Assembly (NCBI GenBank): GCA_029262455.1
Contig: JAJCZJ010000011.1
Span: 34,390 to 98,389, forward strand
DNA length: 64,000 nt
From: Deltaproteobacteria bacterium
GTDB taxonomy: Bacteria; Desulfobacterota; Binatia; HRBIN30; CADEER01
Direction of reading: 5' to 3'
The notes under the pieces were generated by a model, which worked only from the letters and a program-made list of their open reading frames with translations, searched no databases and was not told where the DNA came from. Position numbers and translations under genes: made by a program. Within the stretch, counting starts at the first letter, position 1, and each line of letters opens with the position of its first letter. Positions 25,355-34,371 of this stretch are shown piece by piece.

Positions 25355-27652
25355 TCAGTTTGGTACGCAGAGTTGCAGGCTGGCCACGGTCGCGGTGTCG
25401 GCGAAGTCAACGCTGAGCTGGCGCACACCGTCGGCCTCGATACCGACGACTTGAAAGGCGTTGGTGCCGAGGCTGAGGATCGGCGCGGTTGCGATCGCGT
25501 TGCCGTGGGCGTCACGGGCAACGATCTGGCCGCCGCTGTGGACATCGAGCATCTCGACGCTGACGACACGGGTAGCGGAGTCGAAGTCGAAGACGATGCT
25601 GCCGCCGCCGGTTTGATCGTCGGGTTCGGTGCTGATGATGCCGTCACCACGATCGTAGCCGTGCTCCTGCGAGATCAGTACCTTGCCTTGTGCGATCCCG
25701 TTTGGGCCGTCGCCGCTGGCGGCGCCACCCGAACCCGAGCCCGGACCGCCAAACGATTGATTCGGTGTACCGATGTCATAGTCGCCGCCGGTCGGGTTGG
25801 CGCTGTCGAAGATGACCGCCAAATCCGGCCCACCGTTGTGATTGTCGGCGGAGATGGCGATGCCGTGCTGTGAGTATTGATGGTTGACGATCTGCCCGGT
25901 TGGCAGATCGTCAAAGTCGAGGTTGACGTACGTGTAGCCGTCGCTACACAGACCCGCGACAGGGGCGACAGGTGTGTCGAAACCGGCCTTGAGCGATTCC
26001 GTGTAGTGGAACTCCGCCGAGTCCTCGATGTCGATCTCGTAGGCGACGACGGCGCCGTAGAAGCGAGCCGAGCCCCTGACCTCGAACTCCGACTCGGGGG
26101 CATAGAAGACGGCGTGGACAACCGCGTCATCGACAATCCGGATCTGCTTCTCGCCGATGACGTAGATCGCCAGCTTCTCGGGATCCAGGTCGCCAGCGGT
26201 CAGGCTCGAGTCGTCCTCGAACCGCACTTCGCCACTGACATAAATCGTGACTGGACCGGCTGCATTGTCGATATTGAGGACCGCCTTATCTCTGACCTTG
26301 ATTTCGACGGCGTGGTAGCTGCCGGGACGTAGGACTAGCGACTTGTTTTTATTGAGGTCGACCCTGCCGAGCTCCCTCAGGTTGTCGGGGATCTCGGCCG
26401 GCATCAAGTGGATGGTGTCGGCGGATTCATTGCGACTGCCGGTCACAGTCGCGCTGCTGTCGACGTCGACCCATGGTCCGACGGCATTGCCGAAGAGCTG
26501 AGCGCTGTTTTCGATGTCGACCTTGCGATTGCTGCGGACGGTGGCCTTGCTGCCATAGAGACCGCTGCGCGCGTCGTAGCTATCGGCAAGGGACTGGTCC
26601 TCGACGTCGACTTCATATTCAGCCATCAAGCCTTCGTCGAACAAGGTGGCGGTTTGAACGATGAGATCAAACGGCCGCGTAGCGCCCGGCCGCGGTGACT
26701 TATCATTGCCGATGGTGCCGGCGATCGCGAGGATCAGGTGATCGTGGTTGATGTGCGGCGTGCCGTCGAGATGCCAATTCGAGTCTGATGCATCGACTGC
26801 GTGCAAGCGTCGCTCGGCGTGCTGCATGTAGTAGGAATTGAACTCGTGGCGCGCGTAGACCAGCACGTCGCTGTCTTTATGACTGTCCGTTGCCTCGACC
26901 GAGGACAATCCCGGCATCGTCGAGTCGATGAGCTGCATCAGGAAGCCCTGGCTGTTGTAGAACGCGACATCGTCGATGGTCATCGTAAGGGGATAGCCAA
27001 GGGCGCGAGCGCGGAACGTACGTGCGTGTGTGATACCGGTTAGGTCGAGGCCTACGTACACAGTCCCGTCGCGACCGACCCCTGCGCTGTAGTCCGCGAA
27101 AGACTGTTCTCCGGGCTTGGAGGAGATCGTTGCAGGTGCGGAGATGGTTGTGAGTTCCGCATCGTCGACCCTCATCACGACCGCGCCGGTTACCGTGCGA
27201 ACGGTAACCGCGGTCGGTCCTAGCGGTAGGTCCGGAAGCTCGACCACCAGCTGTCTCTTCGAGACGCCGTCGGCCAGGTCCCGTCGGTACACCGGCACCG
27301 CGGTTACGATCACCGGCTCTACCGGGACGATCTCGGGGGCGTCGATCTCGAGTTCGTCGGAGTCGGGTTCGTCGATCGCGCCAGCTGTGAACTCGACGGT
27401 GTACACGGTGTTGCCGGACAACCACGGATGGATGAGCGTGACTTCCTGCCCCGCCCAGGTCGCGTTGGGGCGGATCGAGGCCGCGTCGGGCGGCGCTTTT
27501 TCGCAGCCGCAGCCGGCGACGGCGGGAGATTGGTGGAGCACGATGGCGAGCGCGACAGCGCAGGCGGCGAATGCTCCTAGAGCGCCTGCGGTTACTTGCT
27601 TCTCTCGGGATAGCTGTCGCAGAATGTCTGTACGGTTCGTTCGGGCCGTCAT
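25355..27652 (-). CDS. Secreted beta-rich lipoprotein, paralogue of upstream gene, extended C-terminus
   Basis: A 765-residue protein. The N-terminus ends in AVAGCGCEK (Cys48), which fits a lipobox; cleavage by signal peptidase I after PAVA is the alternative. Residues 50-190 form an Ig-like module (AASIRPNATWAGQEVTLIHP). Residues 190-350 hold the conserved DGTVYVGLDLTGI, DVAFYNSQGFLMQ, NWHLDGTPHINHDHLILAI region shared with the upstream paralogue. Residues about 455-570 form repeated strands (AVLNIDNAAGPVTIYVSGEV, FYAPESEFEVRGSARFYGAVVAYEI), as in DUF7305-type adhesin domains. The last 190 residues, absent from the paralogue, are Gly-rich with DFDDLPTG and VSVEMLDVHSGG. The start codon overlaps the upstream stop (ATGA), so the two are co-translated. 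Function unknown; surface adhesion is a guess. Confidence 0.75.
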   Translation of the reverse strand: MTARTNRTDILRQLSREKQVTAGALGAFAACAVALAIVLHQSPAVAGCGCEKAPPDAASIRPNATWAGQEVTLIHPWLSGNTVYTVEFTAGAIDEPDSDELEIDAPEIVPVEPVIVTAVPVYRRDLADGVSKRQLVVELPDLPLGPTAVTVRTVTGAVVMRVDDAELTTISAPATISSKPGEQSFADYSAGVGRDGTVYVGLDLTGITHARTFRARALGYPLTMTIDDVAFYNSQGFLMQLIDSTMPGLSSVEATDSHKDSDVLVYARHEFNSYYMQHAERRLHAVDASDSNWHLDGTPHINHDHLILAIAGTIGNDKSPRPGATRPFDLIVQTATLFDEGLMAEYEVDVEDQSLADSYDARSGLYGSKATVRSNRKVDIENSAQLFGNAVGPWVDVDSSATVTGSRNESADTIHLMPAEIPDNLRELGRVDLNKNKSLVLRPGSYHAVEIKVRDKAVLNIDNAAGPVTIYVSGEVRFEDDSSLTAGDLDPEKLAIYVIGEKQIRIVDDAVVHAVFYAPESEFEVRGSARFYGAVVAYEIDIEDSAEFHYTESLKAGFDTPVAPVAGLCSDGYTYVNLDFDDLPTGQIVNHQYSQHGIAISADNHNGGPDLAVIFDSANPTGGDYDIGTPNQSFGGPGSGSGGAASGDGPNGIAQGKVLISQEHGYDRGDGIISTEPDDQTGGGSIVFDFDSATRVVSVEMLDVHSGGQIVARDAHGNAIATAPILSLGTNAFQVVGIEADGVRQLSVDFADTATVASLQLCVPN

Positions 27653-29415
27653 CGGTTCTTACCTTTCGCCTTGCCTTTACCGTTCGCCTTGCCTTTGCCG
27701 CGCTTGCCGTTACCGGACGTAGTATCCGTCGAAGAAGTGGTCGTCGTTTCGCTCGATTCGGAGTCCGTGTCGATGATCTCGCCCGCTCCCGGGTCGCTAC
27801 CGTCCCATTTCGTGGTCGTGGTCGGACCGGTCCGCTTTCTCAGGCCTTCGTCGTAGTGGACCCGGGCTTCGTCGCTGATCTTGACGCCGTAGCCGACGAA
27901 CGCACCATAAAACTGCCCCTGGCCCGAAAGGTCGATGAGCGCGTCTGGCGCGTAGACTACGCCGTAGAACGCTGAATCGCCGACCAGAGAAACCGTGTGC
28001 GGACCATTGACGTAGAGCGCGAACATCTCCGGATCCAGGTTCGTTGGAACGATTCTCGCTCCCGCTTCGACTTGAACCGGTCCGTCGACGTAGATCACGA
28101 CCGGACCGGCCGAGTTGTCGATGCTCAGACGGGCCTGCGGTCGGATTGTCAGGCTCGAGTAGCGGAAGGTTGCCGGGCCGACGAGCTCGACTGTCTTGCT
28201 TCCATGAACAGTCAGGCTGCCCTGACTGGGGAGCGCCGACGGAACGTAGACTGGAAGAAACTCTTTCGACTCGGTGGCGGTGGTCATCTCACCGGAAATC
28301 GCCAAGGGATCGCCGATGTCGAAGACGGACGCGGTGGCACTGCCGTTTACGGCGGCGCTGCCCTTCATCGACAAGACGCCGTTGGTGAGGACGTCTCCCT
28401 CCGCGCCACTTTCTTCGGGCTCGCCGTCGTCGTCGTGAGCACCGCTGTAGGAGTGGATCGAGGTGTTGTTGCGCAAGTCCACGTACGAGTCGCCGACCAG
28501 GCCGTTGTCGAAGAGGGACAAGGTCCGAATATCAAGCTTGAAGCGGCGCGTCGCGCCGGCCTCGGGGATCGAGCCATCCGGAAGCCTGGCATCGATCGCC
28601 AGTATCATGTTGTCGTGGTCGATGTGGGGGCTTCCATCCAGGTGCCAGTTCGGATCGTCAGCGTCGAGCTGGTGGGCCTGACGCTCCTCGTGCATCGCGT
28701 AGAAGCTCACGAACTCGTGGCGCGAGTAGTGCAGAATGTCGCTGTCCTCGAGATCTGAGGGGGAGTCGATCGAGTACAACCCGGGAATCGAAGCGTCCAT
28801 GCGCTGCATGACGAAACCCTGGGTGTTGTAAAAGACGACGTCGTCGCCGTCGAAGCGGAGCGGCAAACTCTTCGCCTGCGCCTGAATCGACTTGGGGTTC
28901 TTCAATTCGGAGAGGTCAAGGCTGATATAGACAATGCCGTCGCGGCTGACCGCGGCTTGATAGTGGAGAAATTGACTGCGGCAGATGCCGTCCGGGACGG
29001 TCACGGGATACGGCGCGACGGTGAGGTCGTGGTCGCCGACCTGCAATAGCCTAGTATCGTCGTCGCCGCGGATGACTGTGACACTGGTCGGGCCGAGTGG
29101 AAGCTCCGGCAACACAACGGAAAGTTGTGTCTTGGCGACTGCGTCTGCTTGATCGCGCCGGACATCGGCCACCGCCTCGACGCGAACGTCGGCGATCTCG
29201 GTACCCGATGCGAAATCGACCCAATAGCTTGCGCCTGCCTCGAGCCCAGGGTGAAAAAGCGTGATCTCGGTGCCCGGGTGGGCGACGTTCGGCCGGATTC
29301 TCGCAGGTACCGGTGGTGGCTTCTCACATCCACAGCCGGCCAGGGCTGGCTGTGCGTTGTAGGCGAAGGCAAAGGCGAAAATGGCGGCGGCGAGTCTCGG
29401 GATCGATCGGAACAT
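27649..29415 (-). CDS. Secreted beta-rich lipoprotein with Lys/Gly-rich tail
   Basis: A 588-residue protein, first gene of a coupled pair. The signal peptide ends in ALAGCGCEKPPP (Cys28), a good lipobox and identical in pattern to its downstream paralogue. The same three regions follow: an Ig-like module (ARIRPNVAHPGTEITLFHPG), a central domain with DGIVYISLDLSEL, DVVFYNTQGFVMQRMD and NWHLDGSPHIDHDNMILAI, and strand repeats LSIDNSAGPVVIYVDGPV and VVYAPDALIDLSGQGQFYGAFVGY. The C-terminus is different: a Ser/Thr-rich linker, then NGKRGKGKANGKGKAKGKNR, a strongly basic tail that could bind nucleic acid, polyanions or cell wall polymers. ATG 29415 has GGAG nine bases upstream; the ATG at 29430 lacks one. 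Confidence 0.77.
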   Translation of the reverse strand: MFRSIPRLAAAIFAFAFAYNAQPALAGCGCEKPPPVPARIRPNVAHPGTEITLFHPGLEAGASYWVDFASGTEIADVRVEAVADVRRDQADAVAKTQLSVVLPELPLGPTSVTVIRGDDDTRLLQVGDHDLTVAPYPVTVPDGICRSQFLHYQAAVSRDGIVYISLDLSELKNPKSIQAQAKSLPLRFDGDDVVFYNTQGFVMQRMDASIPGLYSIDSPSDLEDSDILHYSRHEFVSFYAMHEERQAHQLDADDPNWHLDGSPHIDHDNMILAIDARLPDGSIPEAGATRRFKLDIRTLSLFDNGLVGDSYVDLRNNTSIHSYSGAHDDDGEPEESGAEGDVLTNGVLSMKGSAAVNGSATASVFDIGDPLAISGEMTTATESKEFLPVYVPSALPSQGSLTVHGSKTVELVGPATFRYSSLTIRPQARLSIDNSAGPVVIYVDGPVQVEAGARIVPTNLDPEMFALYVNGPHTVSLVGDSAFYGVVYAPDALIDLSGQGQFYGAFVGYGVKISDEARVHYDEGLRKRTGPTTTTKWDGSDPGAGEIIDTDSESSETTTTSSTDTTSGNGKRGKGKANGKGKAKGKNR

Positions 29416-29723
29416 GAGTAGGTTCTCCATCGTGGGTGTTTGGAGCTCCTATGATGCACCGAAGGGGCGAGAGGCAAGCTAGGTCTGGAGTATGACTTTT
29501 CGCCCTAAAGGCGCCATGTAGTAGTCCTTCCGTGGCGCCCAGCTCAGTGAGATGCGCAGGTCGTGTTGCTAGATGCGTCTCTCGATTCCTACCAGCGCCG
29601 AGCCGCCCGAAACATCGACGAGACACACTTCCGGCAAATGATCGACTTGTTCAACCAATTTGCCAAAAGTCCCCGGTTTCTCGATCCTTTGAAGCAGCGG
29701 TTCCACATACTCGCCCGTAGCTA
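29416..29723. other. Intergenic region upstream of the lipoprotein pair
   Basis: About 308 bp between the SLC13 gene stop and the start of the lipoprotein operon. The promoter of the pair should lie here. GGCGCC occurs twice (around 29510 and 29534), but I see no clear -35/-10 pair and no gene. Confidence 0.4.
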
Positions 29724-31490
29724 TTAGAAGGGCCAGAAGAATGGGATCACGCAAATCGAGAGCACTGCCAATAGCAGATTGAGGGGTGCACCGAAGCGAA
29801 AATAGTCCGCGAAGTGGTAGCCTCCCGGGCCGTATACCATCAGATTCGTCTGGTACCCGATTGGTGTGGCAAAGCTCGCGGACGCCGCCATCATGATAGC
29901 GGCTACGAAAGGCCATAAGCTGACGCCGAGAGCTTCCGCCGTGGCCTGCGCGATCGGAAAAACCAGAACTGCGGCGGCGTTGTTGGTGATCGTCTCGGTA
30001 AATAATACTGTTACGAGGTACACCGCCGCCAGCGCCAGCCACGGACTTTCCCCGGTAAATCCCAGCAGGCCATGAGCGAGGTAGGCCGCGGCGCCACTGA
30101 TCTCGAGCGCAGCGCCGAGGCCAAACGAGGCACCGATCACGGTCAGAACGGACCAATCGATGCTGGCCCGCGCACGGGCGATGGTCGTGCACCGCGTCGC
30201 GATCATCATCCCGGCTGCGACCAGGGCCGCGACAAACATGTCCGCAAACGTCGCTGCCGCGAACACCATGGCCAGCAGGATCGCTATTGACAGCGCCGTG
30301 CGTTCGAAACGCGGCGCCGTCACCCCGAGAATCTCGCTGACCAACAGAAAGTCACGGGATCGTTGCTGCTGTTCCAGAAAGGACGGCCGCGCCTCGAGGA
30401 GTAGCGTGTCGCCCGGCCGCAATCGGATGTCGCCGACCTTGCCCTTCACTCGTTCGCCGTCGCGCGCGACGGCGATCACGACCGCCCCGTAAAGCGAACG
30501 AAATCGCCCATCGCGGATCGTCTGACCAGCCAGCGGCGAGGTTCGAGAAACGACCACCTCGACCAGCTTGCGCTCCGGCCGCGGCGTGTCGAGCTTGAAC
30601 AACTGGTCCGGCGCCGGAACGAGATCCTTTTGCTTGACCAAATCGACCACCGAGTCGACGGCACCGACGAACACCAGCCGATCCCCACCCTGTAGACGCT
30701 CAGTCGGAGCCACCGCGGTCAGCACCGACCCATTGCGTTCGATCTCAGCGAGAAACGCTCCGGGCAAGTGACGCAGCCCCGCCGCCTCGATGGTTCGACC
30801 GACGATCCCACTCCCTTCGCGCACCAATAGTTCAATCGAGTACTCGCGCGCATTGGGATGCTCGGTCAGCGGCGGTTTGCGGTCCGGCAGGAGCCAGCGA
30901 TTGGCGATCAAGAGGTAGGCGGCGCCGACCAACGCTGCCGGTACGCCCACTTTCGCGATCGAGAACATCCCCATCGGCCCGAGATCGGTTCGCGCCAGAA
31001 CCAGACCGTGGACGATCAGGTTGGTACTCGTACCGATCAGCGAGCAACTGCCGCCGAGGATGGCCGCGTAGCTCAGCGGCATCATGAATCTTGACACCGA
31101 AACGCGTTGCCGATGGCACCACTCCTGCACCACCGGCACCAGGATGGCGACGACCGGGGTGTTATTGAGAAAAGCGCTGACCGCGATGACGGGGAAAATC
31201 AAGCGCGCCTGCGCCGCGGGGAGCGAGCGTACCTGCCCCAACCATCGCTGGCTCACCGCCGTGATGGCGCCCGTGTCGACCAAACCAGCCACCACCACGA
31301 AGAGGACTCCAACGGTCGCCAGTCCAGGATTTGAAAGTCCCGCCAGCGCCTCGGCCGGCGACAAGACGCCGGATGCCACCAGCACCGTGACCGCGCCCAC
31401 CAGAACGAGGTCGGGTGCGATACTCGAGCTTGCGAGCAGCACAAGGGTGAGCAGTACGGTAGCGCAAGCGACCCAACCGTCGACCGACAT
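29724..31490 (-). CDS. SLC13/DASS-family permease with two RCK_C (TrkA-C) domains
   Basis: About 588 residues. Two transmembrane halves (about 10-190 and 390-585) flank a soluble middle containing two TrkA-C-like domains (about 205-290 and 300-375), the layout of the SLC13 permeases related to sulfate, arsenite or dicarboxylate transport. Family hallmarks are the helical-hairpin motifs FLNNTPVVAILVPVV with SLIGTSTNLIVHG in the first half, and TETITNNAAAVLVFP with FATPIGYQTNLMVYGPGGY in the second; these SNT/TNA-type loops bind Na+ and substrate. Substrate cannot be read. ATG 31490 is preferred to the TTG one codon earlier. The gene is divergent from a CmcJ-like gene. Confidence 0.92.
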   Translation of the reverse strand: MSVDGWVACATVLLTLVLLASSSIAPDLVLVGAVTVLVASGVLSPAEALAGLSNPGLATVGVLFVVVAGLVDTGAITAVSQRWLGQVRSLPAAQARLIFPVIAVSAFLNNTPVVAILVPVVQEWCHRQRVSVSRFMMPLSYAAILGGSCSLIGTSTNLIVHGLVLARTDLGPMGMFSIAKVGVPAALVGAAYLLIANRWLLPDRKPPLTEHPNAREYSIELLVREGSGIVGRTIEAAGLRHLPGAFLAEIERNGSVLTAVAPTERLQGGDRLVFVGAVDSVVDLVKQKDLVPAPDQLFKLDTPRPERKLVEVVVSRTSPLAGQTIRDGRFRSLYGAVVIAVARDGERVKGKVGDIRLRPGDTLLLEARPSFLEQQQRSRDFLLVSEILGVTAPRFERTALSIAILLAMVFAAATFADMFVAALVAAGMMIATRCTTIARARASIDWSVLTVIGASFGLGAALEISGAAAYLAHGLLGFTGESPWLALAAVYLVTVLFTETITNNAAAVLVFPIAQATAEALGVSLWPFVAAIMMAASASFATPIGYQTNLMVYGPGGYHFADYFRFGAPLNLLLAVLSICVIPFFWPF

Positions 31491-31738
31491 CAACTATCCA
31501 TACCCAAATGGTCACCAAGCCGCGAATGGCTGCTTGGAGCAACCGCTTGCGTACGCCCCCAAGCCGATCCGGGTGGATCGGTCAGAGCTCGCTCAGGAAA
31601 GTGTCGGTATGCAGTGCCAGAGTGGACGGTTGGGCCCGATGAGCGAAGCCCTCTTCTCGCCACTAGCCACACGACCCGATGGCTTGGTCGGCCGCTAAGG
31701 CTTGACGGCGACGACGTCGTCGAGGAGTTATTGAGACG

Positions 31739-32734
31739 ATGCAACCCGACCCGCAGACCTACACGCAGGACAAGACTCTAGCACGGCTGAACTACGTCAG
31801 TGACGCGACCGAGTCGTCGCTCTTTCGCAACGGCAAGGTACGTATAAACCGCGATGCGGACGGCAGCGACGCCGGCATGCAGGGGATCGATCTCAATCCG
31901 CAACAGCTGGCGGTTCGGAATGCACGTACTTTGCCGAGCGATCGTCGCCCGACCCTCGCCTCGAACGGATTCGAGCTGCTGAGTTGCCCACTTGCCAGCG
32001 TCGATACCGATTTTCTCGACCTGCAGCAGATCGTCGAGGCCTACTACCCGGAGTGCGAACGGACCATCGGCGCCGCAATGGGCGGGCGGGCGATCGCGTT
32101 CGATCACAACGTTCGCTCGGCCCTCGGCAAGAAGAGTAGAAATCGGATCGCGGGCGGACAGTCCGTGCAAAAGCCGCTTCACATGGTGCACGGCGACTAC
32201 ACGCTGACCGGTGGTCCGCAGCGTTTGCGGGATCTGTCGAAGCCGCCCACCACCAACGATACCCTACGTACGGCTCTGTCCGCAGACCAGTCGCTGATCT
32301 CTACGGAGCAGGTTGCCACCGCACTCGCCGACGACGGCCGCTTCGCCATCGTCAACCTGTGGCGCAACATCGCCAGTGCACCGGTGACGACGCATCCGCT
32401 GGCGCTCTGCGATAGCCAGACCATCGAGTCCGAAAATCTCGTTGTCTTTGAGATTCATTACCCGGACCGAATCGGAGAGAACTACTTCGCGAAGCACTCG
32501 GCACAGCATCGCTGGTACTACTTCCCAAAGATGAAGCGCGACGAGGCGCTGTTGATCAAGCAATGGGATTCGGCGGGATCACTCGCCCGATCGTCCGGCA
32601 TCGAGGGCGACGCCAGCGATCGCCAAACCCCGAGCACCTTCAGCTTCCACAGCGCCTTCGACGACCCCGCGGCGCCGCCCGATGCCCCTGACCGCAAGAG
32701 CATCGAAGTCCGCTGCGTCGTCCTCTTCGACTAG
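31739..32734 (+). CDS. CmcJ/NvfI-family oxidoreductase
   Basis: A 331-residue protein of the CmcJ/NvfI type, related to the cephamycin 7-alpha-methoxylation partner CmcJ and to Fe(II)/2-oxoglutarate-like NvfI. Family blocks in order are ATFLFRNGK-like SLFRNGKVRI, GFELLSCP, AIAFDHNVRSA, VHGDYT (about residues 141-146, His-x-Asp of the metal site), FAIVNLWRNIASAPV with PLALCDSQT, HRWYYFPKMKRDEALLIKQWDS and the C-terminal HSAFDDP with SIEVR. These positions agree with an Fe-binding facial triad (His-x-Asp and a later His). In bacteria these genes occur in catabolic and secondary-metabolite settings; the substrate is unknown. It is transcribed alone. Confidence 0.85.
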   Translation: MQPDPQTYTQDKTLARLNYVSDATESSLFRNGKVRINRDADGSDAGMQGIDLNPQQLAVRNARTLPSDRRPTLASNGFELLSCPLASVDTDFLDLQQIVEAYYPECERTIGAAMGGRAIAFDHNVRSALGKKSRNRIAGGQSVQKPLHMVHGDYTLTGGPQRLRDLSKPPTTNDTLRTALSADQSLISTEQVATALADDGRFAIVNLWRNIASAPVTTHPLALCDSQTIESENLVVFEIHYPDRIGENYFAKHSAQHRWYYFPKMKRDEALLIKQWDSAGSLARSSGIEGDASDRQTPSTFSFHSAFDDPAAPPDAPDRKSIEVRCVVLFD

Positions 32735-32954
32735 CACGCGATTGTGATCTCGAATCCGAGCAAGCCAGCGTCGCCAATGCGAATCCTCGCGGCGAATGCC
32801 CTCGCGCCGTGGATCGTCACGGTGGGTTTTTTGTTGGCCTCTCTGCTGGAGGGTGAAGTAGACGGCCTACCAGTCCCGCGAAAACGAGGGTCGGTAAGAC
32901 TTGTGGCACAAAGGTTACCGACAGGAACTACTTCCAGTTGGCGGACAATCCGGG

Positions 32955-34103
32955 CTAGAGCTGTGCCAGGAAATGGAGCTGGTTTCCCAGCCCTAGCAAG
33001 ACAACGCCCGACCGCTCCGCGTACTCCAATGACGTGCTGGGCAGCACGTCGTCAAATTCTAGTTCGGCGATCGCACTGCGACTGCGAACCTCGCGGCTTT
33101 GCAAGTCGAAGACGACTAGGTCCAATCCGAGCAGGCGATCGATCTGCGGTGGAAAACCAATCGGCACTTCCACTGAATTCTCCTCGACGACCACCTGCAC
33201 GAGCACGTACAGGAGCTGATCCCTCAGGTTGATCGCCGCCGTAACCGGATCCGACAATGCCTCATCCGACACGACCCTTGGAACGGAGTTTGTTCCCGTC
33301 AAGTCGACGAAAGCGACAGTGCCCGGCGCGGTGGCCTGTCCAGACGTTCGCTGGATGACTGCAGGGAAGACCAAAACGGCTGTTTCGTCATCGGGCAAGA
33401 ATATCTCGAGCGGCGACGATCCGATCAGATGTCTTCCAATCAGGGAGTTGGTCTCGGTCTCGAGAACGTGGAGCACCTGCTGAAAATCGTCGTCGAATAC
33501 GACTGTGGCCTCGGAAGGCGAACGCGCGACGATCCGGGGACCGGCGTCGCGATCTGTCATGTCCCAAGGATTCAGGAAATCGGAAACCGTCCCGTCGATA
33601 GAATTGATCCCCAACCCGCGCGCATTGAAATAGGTTGTGTAGAGCGTGTCGTTCGCAATAGTGCTGCCTCCGCTCGATCCTCCCGGTGCGATGAGGAACT
33701 CTTCGCCCGTGAAGGCATCGAGGACCGCCGCCTCTCGGAAGCTATCCACAGCCATCAGATCGCCTTGAGCATTGAGCCCAGAAATCGAGGCCCCGCTGAA
33801 CGGAAACAGAAAAGTGGACTGCGGTTCGCGCGTCTCGATCTCGACCACCGCAACGCCACCGGTCAGTGAGACATGAGCGCTCGTACCAGCAGCGGCGGCG
33901 AAAACGCCTCCGATGGTTCCCGGCAACGTCAGAGACTCGGCTATCGCCCATCCTACCGATCTGGGAGCGTCAGGCCCGACCGTGACCGCGCCATCATCAT
34001 CGCTCCCGCAACCGACGATGACCAAACACGAAATGGCGGCGATGAGGCCGGATCGGCGAAGTCTCGCGATCATTGAAGAACCCACTGTAGCATCGAAGTC
34101 CAT
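32955..34103 (-). CDS. Lipoprotein with WD40/YVTN-like propeller character
   Basis: About 382 residues. The lipobox LVIVGC (Cys32) is followed by GSDDDG, giving an outer- or inner-membrane lipoprotein. The mature part contains repeated beta-strand units (GGVAVVEIETREP, GDLMAVDSFREAAVLDAFTGE, ATVVFDDDFQQVLHVLETETN, TAVLVFPAV, GTVAFVDLTGTN), typical of YVTN/WD40-like propellers. No catalytic motif is seen. The ATG at 34103 has AGGAG ten bases upstream; the ATG at 34073 would give a shorter signal peptide but lacks a ribosome site. It is convergent with the CmcJ-like gene and divergent from the serine hydrolase gene. Confidence 0.75.
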   Translation of the reverse strand: MDFDATVGSSMIARLRRSGLIAAISCLVIVGCGSDDDGAVTVGPDAPRSVGWAIAESLTLPGTIGGVFAAAAGTSAHVSLTGGVAVVEIETREPQSTFLFPFSGASISGLNAQGDLMAVDSFREAAVLDAFTGEEFLIAPGGSSGGSTIANDTLYTTYFNARGLGINSIDGTVSDFLNPWDMTDRDAGPRIVARSPSEATVVFDDDFQQVLHVLETETNSLIGRHLIGSSPLEIFLPDDETAVLVFPAVIQRTSGQATAPGTVAFVDLTGTNSVPRVVSDEALSDPVTAAINLRDQLLYVLVQVVVEENSVEVPIGFPPQIDRLLGLDLVVFDLQSREVRSRSAIAELEFDDVLPSTSLEYAERSGVVLLGLGNQLHFLAQL

Positions 34104-34289
34104 ACTAGAAGTACTCCTATCATCTACTTGGCCGCCTGCTCGTATCAAGAGAAGCACCGCGGCTCAATACCATGAGTAGGAAATCAGAATCCCGGGAAGT
34201 CTGACAGGCCGAACTCGACTTCTCCGCCGCTCAACAGGCTTTGCCCCCTACTTCCGCCACGATTTTGGTCGGCATGCCGGCTCGCCGCC

Positions 34290-34320
34290 TTGCTGAAACG
34301 CGAAAATTCTCGTTTTCTCA
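34290..34320. repeat. Dispersed GCTGAAACGCGAAAATTCTC element, copy 1
   Basis: GCTGAAACGCGAAAATTCTC followed by GTTTTC. A diverged relative, GCTGTGACGCGAAAATCCTC followed by ATTTTCGC, is at 59474-59501. Both lie in short intergenic gaps. Confidence 0.4.
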
Positions 34321-34371
34321 GGCGCACCTGTTCTTCATCCGACGCTTAGCAGCTACACCTTCGAGGAAGAC

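Noticed and set aside
32744..33232. A 162-codon open frame after the CmcJ-like gene
   Set aside because: The first 40 residues look membrane-like, but the rest is antisense to the lipoprotein gene and of low coding quality; no ribosome site.
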